Assembly: GCF_006385705.1 (NCBI RefSeq)
Contig: NZ_VFRQ01000006.1
Span: forward strand, 186,001-250,000
Source of the DNA: Pontibacter mangrovi
GTDB lineage: Bacteria > Bacteroidota > Bacteroidia > Cytophagales > Hymenobacteraceae
Length of the DNA: 64,000 nucleotides
Direction of reading: 5' to 3'
The notes under the pieces are model-generated. The model saw only the letters and a list, made by a program, of their open reading frames with translations, did no database searches and was not told where the DNA came from. The translations under genes were made by a program, and so were the position numbers. Positions within the stretch are counted from its first letter, which is position 1. Every line of letters begins with the position of its first letter. Positions 52,396-61,220 of the stretch are shown piece after piece.

Positions 52396-55300
52396 TTATT
52401 TCTTCAGCATGCGCGTTACGAACACTTCTTTGCCAGCCTCTACTTTCAGGATGTACATCCCCTGCTTTAGGGTAGCCGCCTTTGCGTTCAGCACCTGCCC
52501 TACCTGCTCCAGCGAGCCCTTGGCAGCTAACAAGGCACGGCCATCCAGGCCATAGGCCACCAGCGCCACGTTCTGGAATCCTTTTACGCGCGCTGGCAGT
52601 GCTAGCCTTACATACTGCTCCACCGGGTTAGGGTACACGCTGAACTGCCCTTTGGTCGCGTCGGCGATGCCAGTCGGCGTCTCCTCCTCCTGCTCCGGAT
52701 CGCTGGTTACAAGCTCGAAGCGGGCCATTACCGGCAGGTGGTCAGAGGTCGTGTTGGCGTAGTTATCGATGCTGCCCAGGAACTCTTTGTGGATAGCGAT
52801 AGAGTTGGCAATGTACTCTTCCTCCAGCTCCTGCGATACCACGATGTGATCCAGGAAGCTTTGGTAAGAGCTGGCGAGGCTGTAGGCACCTGTCAGGCTC
52901 AGCTCATACGTCAGCGCTTTATAGTTTTCGTCATCCACAAATACTTTGTAAGAAGAAGCCCCCGCGCCAGCAACAACAGACTCGTCAATGTCGTCGTTAA
53001 AGTCGCCCAGCATAATCAGGTTTGCATCGGCATACTGCGCATCCAGCGAGTCTTTCAGCACCTGCACGTCATACTTGCGGCGGTCGTACTGGGTAATATC
53101 GTCTCCGCTGTTGGCCTTGGCGTGTATGTTTACGATGTTGATGTACTGGCGCACCCCGTTCACCGTCGCCTCAAACTGCACCAGGTATGGCAGTCGGCCG
53201 CTTGCCCAGAAAGTAGAGCTGTTAGCCGGGTAGCCGTCCAGTGTGGTTCTGCCGGCTTTGATATCGGCATACAGCTTGGACAAGAGCAGTTTCTCTTTTC
53301 TTACTTTCAGGATCTCCGGACGGTAAAGCACGCCGGTATGCTGGGCATTGCTGTACAGCCACTCGTTTTCGATGCTCTCATACTTGTAGCCCAGCTCTTC
53401 TGCCAGCTGTCTTACCTTGTCTTCGTCTACGATCTCCTGCACCGCCACAATGTCGGCATTCAGCTCAGAGATTACTTTTTTGGCGTTTGCATACTGCTGC
53501 TCCTCGTTGCCAGGACCGTTGGCCGTAGAACCGAACCACTCCAGGTTCCAGGTTGCCACGTCCAGGGTATTGTCGAAGTTCAGGGAAGAGCCATGCAGCA
53601 TGCCTTTCTCCGCATCCAGCGCCTCTCCGCTCTTAAAGTGCACTGCCCCGGCAAACACGGCGGCTGTGGCCGGTTTAAAGCGCACATATACTGTATTTTG
53701 CGCCGATGCCTCACCGGAAGTATAAGTCAGGCTCTGGCTGTATGCTGCCATGTCTTTCGAAAGCTCAAATCCCTCTGGAGCCGTCACTACCAGGTCCTCC
53801 TCAAAGCCAACGGCGCTAAACGTAAATGGCTCTGCTTCAGAAGCCTCCCCCACAGCTACTGTGCCGAAGTTAAAGTTCAGCGCGCTAACCGAAAGTATAG
53901 AAGAGGCATTCTCGATCTTAAAGTTGTCCAGGGTCCAGCGGGCGGCGGCCTGCGTAGTGGAGTAGTATACAAAGGCTACATGCGTTCCCTCCGATTTATA
54001 AGCTTCCAGGTTAATGTCCTGCAGCGATTTCCAGGAATCGGAGTTATCAGAATCCAGTGTGATCAGGTCCGTCCAGGTGGCAGCGCCGGGGTCGCCGGTG
54101 CCGCTGTAGTCTGTAGATACCTTTACCAGCAGCCCTTCGCCGCTAAACTTGGTCAGGTAACTTACCGACAGTACCGGCAGGCTGAAGTCCTGTAGGTTAT
54201 AGGCCAGGGAGATCAGCCAGTCCTCGTTCTGCTTGGCACCGCTGTTGTAGCCGTTCATCTGCACGCCAAAGGTATTGTCAGCGCCAAATTCTGAGCATGC
54301 CCAGGTCTCGTCGCCGGTTACGCTGTAGTGCATCCAGCTTCCGGCAAGCGCTGTGCTTCCTTCCGCAGGGCAATCGTCGAAGTTCTCTGTGTACAGATCG
54401 GCTACAGGCACAGCAGTACCCTGTGTTACAAAGGCCCAGTTATCAGCCGACAATGCAGCGATAGCATTTCCTGCGGCATCGGTAAACGCTCCTTCTGACA
54501 GGGAAATGCTGTAGCTTGTCTCAGGCTGCCAGGTATAGGTGATGGTGACGGTGCCACCGCTCAGGCTCACTTTATCCGTGTCGTTGGTGTTAATAACCGT
54601 GGTCTCGCCGGTAGCGGTGTTTGTTATAGTGATAGCGCCTGTTTCGCTGGCGTAAACGGTCTCATCGAAGGTGAGGACAGGGCTGCTGTTTATAGAAACG
54701 CCTTCTGCAGCGTGTGCAGGCGAGAGTTGCACCAATACCGGCGCAGATTCGTCTACCGGGGCTCCTGTTGCGTCTGAGTAGATGCTGATGTTATCAATTC
54801 CGACGCCATCACGCGGACCCGACACGCCGCTTTCCTGGTTCTCATACGTGATCCATCTCAGTTGCACGAGTTCCTGCCCCGCTGCCACAGCAGGCAACGA
54901 TACGGCAAACTCTTCTTTGCTGTTCAGCTCCTTGGCTTTGCTGGTATAGTCAGAGGCTTCTACAGTGGTCCAGGCACCTGCATTGCCATTTCTGAACTGC
55001 AGCGAAACACCTGCCGACCTTGGCTGGTCGTTCAGCAGCTCTACGGTATACTTTACGGTCACATACTCAGCGCCAGTGGTGTTAATAGCCGTGGCAAGTT
55101 GGTTAGAGCCGTTGTCAGCATTGCCGGTTAACTGAACGTACAGCTGGCTGTTGCCGCCTGCGCGTTGATGGTAAACGCTGGAGCCGCTGCTTTGGAAGCC
55201 GCTCGACAATTTAATTGGAGCATCTGCACTCGGCACAGCGCCTTCGGCTTTCTCTTTTGTATTGCTGGCACCCGTTAGCCAGGCCACGATGCCTGCAGGC

Positions 55301-55452
55301 AGGTCAGTGCCTGTTTCGCCCATGCCTTCAAAGTTCTGCTCGTAAGGGAGGCTCTGCACAGCAGGGTTAGACTGCGCCAGCGTCTGTTGGCTACCCAGCA
55401 GCATAAAGCCGCCCAGTACAACAGCTCCCAGCTTTTGTAAAGGTTTAATCAT
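52396..55452 (-). CDS. T9SS-secreted multidomain endonuclease/exonuclease/phosphatase-family protein
   Basis: A 1018-residue secreted protein. After a signal peptide (LQKLGAVVLGGFMLLGSQQTLAQ) come an adhesion-type beta domain, a bacterial Ig-like segment (about 230-335, SPAHAAEGVSINSSPVLTFDE), a choice-of-anchor J/MAM-like beta domain (about 345-500) and a linker beta domain. The endonuclease/exonuclease/phosphatase domain follows (about 620-930): TWNLEWFGS, IVAVQEIVDE with the metal Glu, NIVNIHAKA, MLGDFNDD and TSDHLPVMARF with the final His. The last 80 residues are a type A T9SS sorting domain (FSVYPNPVEQYVRL to VFVTRMLKK). It probably degrades extracellular DNA or a phosphodiester; the substrate is inferred. 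Confidence 0.9.
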   Translation of the reverse strand: MIKPLQKLGAVVLGGFMLLGSQQTLAQSNPAVQSLPYEQNFEGMGETGTDLPAGIVAWLTGASNTKEKAEGAVPSADAPIKLSSGFQSSGSSVYHQRAGGNSQLYVQLTGNADNGSNQLATAINTTGAEYVTVKYTVELLNDQPRSAGVSLQFRNGNAGAWTTVEASDYTSKAKELNSKEEFAVSLPAVAAGQELVQLRWITYENQESGVSGPRDGVGIDNISIYSDATGAPVDESAPVLVQLSPAHAAEGVSINSSPVLTFDETVYASETGAITITNTATGETTVINTNDTDKVSLSGGTVTITYTWQPETSYSISLSEGAFTDAAGNAIAALSADNWAFVTQGTAVPVADLYTENFDDCPAEGSTALAGSWMHYSVTGDETWACSEFGADNTFGVQMNGYNSGAKQNEDWLISLAYNLQDFSLPVLSVSYLTKFSGEGLLVKVSTDYSGTGDPGAATWTDLITLDSDNSDSWKSLQDINLEAYKSEGTHVAFVYYSTTQAAARWTLDNFKIENASSILSVSALNFNFGTVAVGEASEAEPFTFSAVGFEEDLVVTAPEGFELSKDMAAYSQSLTYTSGEASAQNTVYVRFKPATAAVFAGAVHFKSGEALDAEKGMLHGSSLNFDNTLDVATWNLEWFGSTANGPGNEEQQYANAKKVISELNADIVAVQEIVDEDKVRQLAEELGYKYESIENEWLYSNAQHTGVLYRPEILKVRKEKLLLSKLYADIKAGRTTLDGYPANSSTFWASGRLPYLVQFEATVNGVRQYINIVNIHAKANSGDDITQYDRRKYDVQVLKDSLDAQYADANLIMLGDFNDDIDESVVAGAGASSYKVFVDDENYKALTYELSLTGAYSLASSYQSFLDHIVVSQELEEEYIANSIAIHKEFLGSIDNYANTTSDHLPVMARFELVTSDPEQEEETPTGIADATKGQFSVYPNPVEQYVRLALPARVKGFQNVALVAYGLDGRALLAAKGSLEQVGQVLNAKAATLKQGMYILKVEAGKEVFVTRMLKK

Positions 55453-55858
55453 GAATATGAGTTATTGATGTGGGTTGATGACAAGTACAAAGGCAGGCGC
55501 ATGTACTGCAGAGGTGTAGTAGAGGAAGCAAAAGGTAAGCGCCTGACATGCTACAAAATTAGCAATCAACTTGATATATAGTGTTATTTCATCGTTAAGA
55601 ACTGCCTGAGTGCAAGTATTTATGGCTCATTCCTGCAATTAAACATGAAAAATACAATTATCACCCTCTCATCAAGCTGCCTCCAAAAGCCTTACTTCAT
55701 CAAGCAATTTTAACTTTATTTATACAGTGATAAAGAGCGTATAAAAATCTTCACTAAAACTTTTTAATAACTTGAAAATCATTAATTTAAATCAATAAAA
55801 AGAAGTCTAAAAACGACGCTTTTTGCAACTGATAAACCCTCCGTTTTGTTTAGTATGT
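55453..55858. other. AT-rich divergent intergenic region
   Basis: This 406-nt gap separates divergent genes. A CAAAATTA word at 55554-55561 is, on the minus strand, a perfect TAnnTTTG -7 element (TAATTTTG) and would give the secreted nuclease gene a leader of about 95 nt; no -33 TTG is obvious. The right half is very AT-rich and probably carries the promoter of the plus-strand gene. No RNA gene is seen. Confidence 0.45.
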
Positions 55859-56875
55859 ATGAAAGAGAGAGACGAAGAAAAGGTGCTTTCCTTATTTCCG
55901 GAGGAAACACAAAATGCTGATACTATCTCGCAGAAGTCTATTCCTGCGCAGGTATTTCTGAACTATTTTTTTGCCATCAGCTATCATATACAAAACGCGG
56001 GCGGCCAGGTGCCTGTGCTGCAAGAACAAAAGCCCGAATTGGCCGAGGATGACTATGAAGCCATACAGCAGCTTCTGCTAAACAGCTGGAGCACCGAGTA
56101 TGCCTTGCGCGCCACTGCTGAACTTGGGGACGAAGCGTATATGCGCAATGCGCTCCACTGGACTTTTCCGCAGGCGTACTATGCAGTTTTTGCCGGCTTG
56201 CAGGCTTTTCTGTATACCCGCGGTATTAAGACAAACAACGAGGCGTGGGTACTGCGCGAGGCGGGCCGGCTGGTAGTGAAGAATACTTACCCGCAGGCTG
56301 TCGGCTTTTATGCCAGCGGCCACTACAACGACTTTACCATACACCGCCTGCCGCTGGCGCACTACAAGCCGGGCTTGCAGATTGCAGGCAAGGAGTTGGA
56401 GGCGCAGGCGCAGATCGGACAGTTTTTGCGTACCACCCGCCGCCAAAAGGCCAAAGCCGTAAGGCAGCAGGTGCAGGCAAACGCGGCCACCGCCATCCGA
56501 AGCAGCAAATCCGGTGAGGTGCTGCAGAAGTTCGGGCCGCAGCACTGGCAGCAGCTAACCTGGCGCATCGGCTATACGACCTTGTTCGACCTGATGGCGC
56601 GCCTGCGCATTTCCTCCACCCACCGCGAGATTGAGCGGTTCGTGCAGGCAGATATTGACTTTAAACTGTTCCACGAGTCGCTGCTGCAAATCGTGAGCTA
56701 CCTGAACGGCATACATGAGTGCTTTGTGGCGCAAGCCGTAGGGCTGCAGAAGTATGAGGAGTTTGCGCAGGAACTGCCCAAGCACCTGAAAGGCTCTTTC
56801 GTGGAAGCAAGGCTGCAGCAGCAGATCAAGCCACTGCTGGGCAACGAAGGCTACGAGTTGGGCCAGGCTGCCTAA
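55859..56875 (+). CDS. Unknown 338-residue helical protein
   Basis: A soluble, mostly helical protein with no signal peptide. The segment HWTFPQAYYAVFAGLQAFLY (near residue 100) has the look of a HEPN-type helix, but the catalytic R-x4-6-H of HEPN nucleases is not evident, so no function is assigned. The in-frame TTG at 55823 is rejected in favour of ATG at 55859. Confidence 0.65.
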   Translation: MKERDEEKVLSLFPEETQNADTISQKSIPAQVFLNYFFAISYHIQNAGGQVPVLQEQKPELAEDDYEAIQQLLLNSWSTEYALRATAELGDEAYMRNALHWTFPQAYYAVFAGLQAFLYTRGIKTNNEAWVLREAGRLVVKNTYPQAVGFYASGHYNDFTIHRLPLAHYKPGLQIAGKELEAQAQIGQFLRTTRRQKAKAVRQQVQANAATAIRSSKSGEVLQKFGPQHWQQLTWRIGYTTLFDLMARLRISSTHREIERFVQADIDFKLFHESLLQIVSYLNGIHECFVAQAVGLQKYEEFAQELPKHLKGSFVEARLQQQIKPLLGNEGYELGQAA

Positions 56876-57066
56876 ACCATTATTTTCTTTCCTTCTTTCG
56901 CTCCTGTAGGTTTATACTTACAGGAGCTTTTCTTTTACCAGTGATGCAAAAAGCTACTGCCTGACAATCAAGCAATTTAACAATCAACAATTAACCCTTT
57001 AAAAGCTGCCGATTATTTCCGAATTTTGCAGCTTGATTTGAACACATCACTTATAGTATAAATCGC

Positions 57067-58611
57067 ATGCAACTGAGCGAACAGGAACTACGCAGACGCC
57101 ATGAGCGCGAAGAGCTGGAGAAAATGGGCATCAACCCCTATCCATCTGAAACATTTGACGTTACGGCCACGGCCAAGGAGATAAAGGAGAACTTCGATAA
57201 GGAAAAGGGCAACTACCAGGAAGTAAGCCTGGCTGGCCGCCTGATGAGCCGCCGCATTATGGGCAAAGCCTCGTTTGCGGAGCTGATGGACAGCACCGGC
57301 CGTATCCAGATATACGTGTCGCGCGACGATATCGCCCCGGGCGAGAACAAGGACCTGTACAACACGGTGTTCAAGAAGATGCTCGACATCGGCGACTTTA
57401 TCGGCATTAAAGGCTATGCGTTTGTGACGCAGGTAGGCGAGATCTCTGTGCACGTAACAGAGCTGAAGGTGCTGACGAAATCGCTGAAGCCGCTGCCGAT
57501 CGTGAAGCGCGAGGTGGATGAGAATGGCGTGGAGCACGTATATGATGCCTTCAGCGATCCGGAGCTGCGCTACCGCCAGCGCTACGTAGACCTGGTAGTG
57601 AACCCGCAGGTGCGCGAAACGTTCCGCAAGCGTACGCAGCTGGTAAACTCCATGCGCCAGTTCCTGGGCAACAAAGGCTATCTGGAGGTGGAAACACCCA
57701 TCCTGCAGCCTCTGTACGGCGGCGCGGCCGCCCGTCCGTTCAAGACGCACCACAACACGCTGGACATGACCCTGTACCTGCGCATTGCCAACGAGCTGTA
57801 CCTGAAGCGCCTGATTGTGGGTGGTTTCGACGGGGTTTTCGAGTTTGCCAAGGACTTCCGCAATGAAGGTATGAGCCGTTTCCACAACCCCGAGTTCACG
57901 CAGGTGGAACTGTATGTGGCCTACAAAGACTATAACTGGATGATGGACCTGGTGGAGGAGATGGTGGAGAAAGTAGCCTTGGACCTGCACGGCACCACAG
58001 AAGTGAAGGTGGGCGACAATGTGATCAACTTCCAGCGACCATGGAAGCGCTTCACCATGTTTGAGGCCATTGAGCACTTCACGAAGATTGATATCTCTGA
58101 GATGGATGAGCCGCAGCTGCGCCAGACGGCGGAGAAATTGGGCATCCACGTAGACCCAAGTATGGGCAAAGGCAAGCTGATTGATGAGATCTTCGGCGAA
58201 ACCTGCGAGCCATACCTGATCCAGCCGACCTTTATCACGGACTACCCTGTGGAGATGAGCCCGCTGGCCAAGAAGCACCGCAGCAAGCCAGGTTTGGTGG
58301 AGCGTTTCGAAGCCATCTGTAACGGCAAGGAGATCTGCAACGCCTTCTCTGAGCTGAACGACCCGATCGACCAGCGCGCCCGTTTTGAGGAGCAACTGGA
58401 GCTGGGCAAGCGTGGCGACACTGAGGCCATGGTGCTGGATGAGGACTTCCTGCGTGCCTTGGAGTACGGTATGCCGCCAACCGCTGGACTGGGTATCGGT
58501 ATCGACCGCCTGAGCATGATCATGACCAATTCCCACTCTATCCAGGATGTGCTGTTCTTCCCGCAGATGAAGCCGGAGAAGCACGAGAAGAAAGAAGAAG
58601 AGAAGCAGTAA
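57067..58611 (+). CDS. lysS: Lysyl-tRNA synthetase (class II)
   Basis: LysS charges tRNA-Lys. The 514-residue protein has an N-terminal OB-fold anticodon-binding domain ([20 protein letters not shown], about 55-75). The class II catalytic core carries motif 2 in [17 protein letters not shown] (about 262-278) and motif 3 in [12 protein letters not shown] (about 475-487). A short Lys/Glu-rich tail ends the protein. All motifs are intact. A terminator follows 20 nt after the stop. Confidence 0.97.
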   Translation: MQLSEQELRRRHEREELEKMGINPYPSETFDVTATAKEIKENFDKEKGNYQEVSLAGRLMSRRIMGKASFAELMDSTGRIQIYVSRDDIAPGENKDLYNTVFKKMLDIGDFIGIKGYAFVTQVGEISVHVTELKVLTKSLKPLPIVKREVDENGVEHVYDAFSDPELRYRQRYVDLVVNPQVRETFRKRTQLVNSMRQFLGNKGYLEVETPILQPLYGGAAARPFKTHHNTLDMTLYLRIANELYLKRLIVGGFDGVFEFAKDFRNEGMSRFHNPEFTQVELYVAYKDYNWMMDLVEEMVEKVALDLHGTTEVKVGDNVINFQRPWKRFTMFEAIEHFTKIDISEMDEPQLRQTAEKLGIHVDPSMGKGKLIDEIFGETCEPYLIQPTFITDYPVEMSPLAKKHRSKPGLVERFEAICNGKEICNAFSELNDPIDQRARFEEQLELGKRGDTEAMVLDEDFLRALEYGMPPTAGLGIGIDRLSMIMTNSHSIQDVLFFPQMKPEKHEKKEEEKQ

Positions 58612-58630
58612 GCTTTAGCGCTTATACATA

Positions 58631-58666
58631 AAAAAGCCGCTCGGGGTATACCCGGAGCGGCTTTTT
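58631..58666. terminator. Bidirectional terminator between lysS and the first YtxH gene
   Basis: A 12-bp stem AAAAAGCCGCTC (58631-58642) with GAGCGGCTTTTT (58655-58666), enclosing the palindrome GGGTATACCC, with A- and T-runs on its two sides. Confidence 0.92.
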
Positions 58667-58690
58667 CTATACTTGTCGTGTTATGTAGGA

Positions 58691-59032
58691 TTACACACCC
58701 GGCGTGTTTCTAGCGGTGCCGGTCATGTTCTTGTTTTCCTGGTCATCCCACTTCTTTGAGTCGGTGTAAGGGCTCTTGTGTGTTTTGCCCTCTGCCTGGC
58801 TGCCAGAATTGCTGCTCTTCATCTTATTTGTCCAGTCGCTTACTTTGTCTTTGGTGCTGGCGTAGCCCTTGTTTACCTGGTCTCCCAGCTTAGAAGCCTG
58901 CTCCGAAACTTTTTTGCGGGTAACAGTGCCTTTATCAGGCGCCAACATCATGCCGGCCACTACGCCTGCGGCGGCACCTGCCAACAAGCCAGCCACTACC
59001 TTGCCCCCGCTGCTTTTCTGCTTGTTTTTCAT
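58691..59032 (-). CDS. YtxH-domain protein, paralogue 1
   Basis: A 113-residue protein with the YtxH signature: a short basic start, one hydrophobic Gly/Ala-rich helix (VVAGLLAGAAAGVVAGMMLAP) and a helical, charged C-terminus ending in a Ser/Thr/Asn-rich tail. The frame extends upstream to ATG at 59143 but the extra 37 residues do not look like YtxH; I chose ATG at 59032. Function: general-stress, membrane-associated, otherwise unknown. The 330 nt to the next gene contain a terminator hairpin for the paralogue upstream. Confidence 0.75.
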   Translation of the reverse strand: MKNKQKSSGGKVVAGLLAGAAAGVVAGMMLAPDKGTVTRKKVSEQASKLGDQVNKGYASTKDKVSDWTNKMKSSNSGSQAEGKTHKSPYTDSKKWDDQENKNMTGTARNTPGV

Positions 59033-59253
59033 GTTGCCCGCCTCGTAGGCCGTGCCCTTTTGCCGTATCTGGCGCACCGACTCAATTGTGCTGTAATTAG
59101 ATTTGTGCTCGCCGAGCGAGCGGCATTCCATATGCGTTCTCATAGTTTATAGCGTGTTTATTGATTTATACTAAAGCCTCTTTTAAAGGCCTAACAACAT
59201 ACTTACTAACGCAAGCACAGCCTATTAAGTTAGCCTGGCCCTATAATCAAAAG

Positions 59254-59276
59254 CGCCTGCCCTTGTGGGGCAGGCG
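59254..59276 (-). terminator. Terminator after YtxH paralogue 2
   Basis: A 9-bp perfect stem CGCCTGCCC (59254-59262) with its complement at 59268-59276; on the minus strand it is followed by CTTTTG. Confidence 0.7.
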
Positions 59277-59359
59277 TTTCCGCAGTGGTTCGGGCCACCT
59301 CAACGAGCTACGGCGAATGCCGCCGCCCTGGCCCGTTCCGCTAAAAAATCTATATACTA

Positions 59360-59701
59360 CTAAGCGTTTCCGCCTGAAGTGGTGCTGCTGCCAGAGGTAG
59401 CGCCAGTAGATGTGCTACCGCTGTTGCCGGAGGCTGATGAGCTGTTGCCTGTAGAGCCAGTGTTGCTGCCACCTGTAGAGGCCTGCCCGGACTTGCCGAA
59501 CGTGTCGCCGCTCATTTTCTTGATCTCTTCCAAGCCGTCCTGCAGGTTTTTCTCCAGGTCTTTGCTCATTTTGCCAGCCCACTTCTTGATGCTGCCACGG
59601 GTCACTTCGCCTGTATCAGGAGCCATCAGCAAACCAGCTATTACACCTGCACTTGCACCTGCCAGCATCGCCAGCAAAACTTTTCCGCTATTGTCTTTCA
59701 T
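59360..59701 (-). CDS. YtxH-domain protein, paralogue 2, with Gly/Ser/Thr-rich tail
   Basis: A 113-residue protein: basic start MKDNSGK, hydrophobic helix VLLAMLAGASAGVIAGLLMAPDTG, a helical middle, and a 38-residue C-terminal tail made almost only of Ser, Gly and Thr. It is a close relative of its two neighbours and shares the MAPDxGxVTR motif after the helix with paralogue 1. Confidence 0.82.
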   Translation of the reverse strand: MKDNSGKVLLAMLAGASAGVIAGLLMAPDTGEVTRGSIKKWAGKMSKDLEKNLQDGLEEIKKMSGDTFGKSGQASTGGSNTGSTGNSSSASGNSGSTSTGATSGSSTTSGGNA

Positions 59702-59806
59702 AGTCGTTGTTTCTAATAAGTTATTTTTCTCCTACCTAAGTATAACGGCTGAGACCAGCATTAAGTTATACCTATACTGAAAGATTCTATTATAGTGCCT
59801 GCAGGC

Positions 59807-60235
59807 TTATACTTTTGATTTCAGATCCTGGATCATGCGCATCAGTTCATCCCTAGTCTTACCGACTTTCTGCTGCAGGCGGTCCAGCATTTCATGCTCT
59901 TTGCCATGCTGATACTCCAGGTCTTCTTCGGTTATGTCGGCATAGTTCTGGCGCAGCTGCCGCTTCACGTCGTTCCAGGAGCCGTGCATCACAAAGTCAT
60001 ACTCTTCCTGCGGCGGCGTGCCGGCATTTTTGTTGCCCTTGTTCTTCAGGTTGCTTGTCCAACGCTTCAGGCTGCTGTTCACATCGTCGCTTGCCTTGTT
60101 CAGTTGGCGCATCACTTCCTCTCTGGCGTCGCGGCCGGTTTTAGGGGCCAGCAGCACACCGGCTGCCACACCTAAGCCAATACCGGCAAAAGTAGCTATT
60201 AGAATTTTGTCGCTGTCTTTATGTATCTGATTCAT
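59807..60235 (-). CDS. YtxH-domain protein fused to a CsbD-like domain, paralogue 3
   Basis: A 142-residue protein. Residues 8-35 are the YtxH hydrophobic helix (ILIATFAGIGLGVAAGVLLAPKTG). Residues 80-135 match the CsbD stress-protein pattern (GSWNDVKRQLRQNYADITEED, then GKEHEMLDRLQQKVGKTRDEL). CsbD alone is usually a small cytoplasmic protein, so this fusion would place it at the membrane. It is the first of the three tandem YtxH genes in the direction of transcription. Confidence 0.83.
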   Translation of the reverse strand: MNQIHKDSDKILIATFAGIGLGVAAGVLLAPKTGRDAREEVMRQLNKASDDVNSSLKRWTSNLKNKGNKNAGTPPQEEYDFVMHGSWNDVKRQLRQNYADITEEDLEYQHGKEHEMLDRLQQKVGKTRDELMRMIQDLKSKV

Positions 60236-60419
60236 AGTTTTATAGAAAGATGATTTTTGTTCCGACAGAATTAGAAACAGATCAGACCAAAAAGCTGCCT
60301 GATTCCGTTCTAATATCTATATTTTTGTACTTGCAGATACATACGGCAGGATCTTTAACAAGTTAATTTTGACCGCCTGTTTCTGCCCAGTGCCTACCAT
60401 GACATCTAACTTAAACACT

Positions 60420-60656
60420 ATGAGAAAAACATTGGCCTTTTCGGCAATCCTGTTGGGCTTAGCGGCCGGCTGCACACAAAAAGGGGCACCCCAAAGCACC
60501 TGCATCGACCCTGCCAAAATCAACCCCGACGCCATCTGCACCATGCAGTACGAGCCCGTATGCGGCTGCGACGGCAAAACCTACAGCAACCCCTGCATGG
60601 CCGACAATGCCGGCGTCACCTCCTATACCCAGGGCGCCTGCGCAGAAAAGCAGTAA
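60420..60656 (+). CDS. Kazal-type serine protease inhibitor lipoprotein
   Basis: A 78-residue protein with a lipoprotein signal peptide ([18 protein letters not shown]) and a single Kazal domain, visible from the cysteine pattern and the core [20 protein letters not shown] followed by MADNAGV. ATG at 60420 is chosen since it starts the signal peptide; ATG at 60399 is possible. It would inhibit serine proteases outside the cell or at the envelope. Confidence 0.85.
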   Translation: MRKTLAFSAILLGLAAGCTQKGAPQSTCIDPAKINPDAICTMQYEPVCGCDGKTYSNPCMADNAGVTSYTQGACAEKQ

Positions 60657-60679
60657 CTTATACTTTAAAGAGAAGAGAA

Positions 60680-61051
60680 ATGAGCGAGAAAAAATATTTT
60701 AAGCAGACCAAGCCGTTCCGGGTGCCCACCACTGACGGGAAGCTGATAGAAGAGCATTTCGGCAACGCCTCCACCCAAACCGGGGCCTTCAGCGTGGCCC
60801 ACATGGTGGCGCCCCCGCACTGGGGAGAGCCGCACCAAACGCCGGAGTTCGACGAGATCACCATCGTAACGCGCGGCAAAAAACTGATTGAGATAGACGG
60901 TGAGGAAGTAGAGGTAAAAGCCGGCGAATCTATACTTATCAAGGCAGGCGCCCGCATCCGCTACGCCAACCCCTACGACCATGAGACCGAGTACTGGTCC
61001 ATCTGCATCCCCGCCTTCGACATCGACAGCGTACACCGGGAAGACAGTTGA
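60680..61051 (+). CDS. Cupin-domain protein
   Basis: A 123-residue single-domain cupin. Metal-binding residues are visible in the first motif (HWGEPHQTPEFDEITIVTRG) and the second (KAGESILIKAGARIRYANPYDHETEYWSICIP). Substrate unknown. The gene lies 23 nt after the Kazal gene and may be co-transcribed with it. Confidence 0.85.
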   Translation: MSEKKYFKQTKPFRVPTTDGKLIEEHFGNASTQTGAFSVAHMVAPPHWGEPHQTPEFDEITIVTRGKKLIEIDGEEVEVKAGESILIKAGARIRYANPYDHETEYWSICIPAFDIDSVHREDS

Positions 61052-61085
61052 TTTGGAAATTTGAAGATGTGGAAATTTGAAGATG
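61050..61085 (+). repeat. Intergenic repeat, left arm (partner at 61191-61220)
   Basis: GGAAATTTGAAGATG occurs twice with a 16-nt period (61055-61069 and 61071-61085). The first 30 nt of this stretch match the reverse complement of 61191-61220 at 25 of 30 positions. The two arms flank the terminator at 61129-61163. Confidence 0.7.
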
Positions 61086-61128
61086 CTCCGTTAATCTGTA
61101 CTTGCTTGCGGGAAGCAGATTAGAAACA

Positions 61129-61163
61129 AAAAATCCCCTGCCATACTTTAGCAGGGGATTTTT
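61129..61163. terminator. Bidirectional terminator between the cupin and fabI genes
   Basis: A 13-bp perfect stem AAAAATCCCCTGC (61129-61141) with its complement at 61151-61163, with A-run and T-run on the two sides. Confidence 0.92.
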
Positions 61164-61190
61164 TATACTTCAGGATGTGCAGACTATTTT

Positions 61191-61220
61191 CAAATCTTCA
61201 CATCTCCAAATTTTCAAATT
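61191..61220 (-). repeat. Intergenic repeat, right arm (partner at 61050-61085)
   Basis: Inverted relative to the left arm and matching it at 25 of 30 positions by eye. The last two bases are in the fabI stop codon. Confidence 0.65.

Noticed and set aside
52738..54195. A 485-codon open frame antisense to the T9SS-secreted nuclease gene
   Set aside because: The minus-strand frame carries a signal peptide, nuclease motifs and a sorting domain; the antisense protein is low-complexity and unrecognisable.
55859..56875. HEPN ribonuclease assignment for the 338-residue protein
   Set aside because: One helix resembles HEPN, but the catalytic R-x4-6-H motif is not evident, so it stays unassigned.
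57088..58584. A 498-codon open frame antisense to lysS
   Set aside because: lysS has all class II synthetase motifs; the antisense frame is His/Leu/Val/Gln-rich in the way GC-skewed third codon positions produce, and matches no family.
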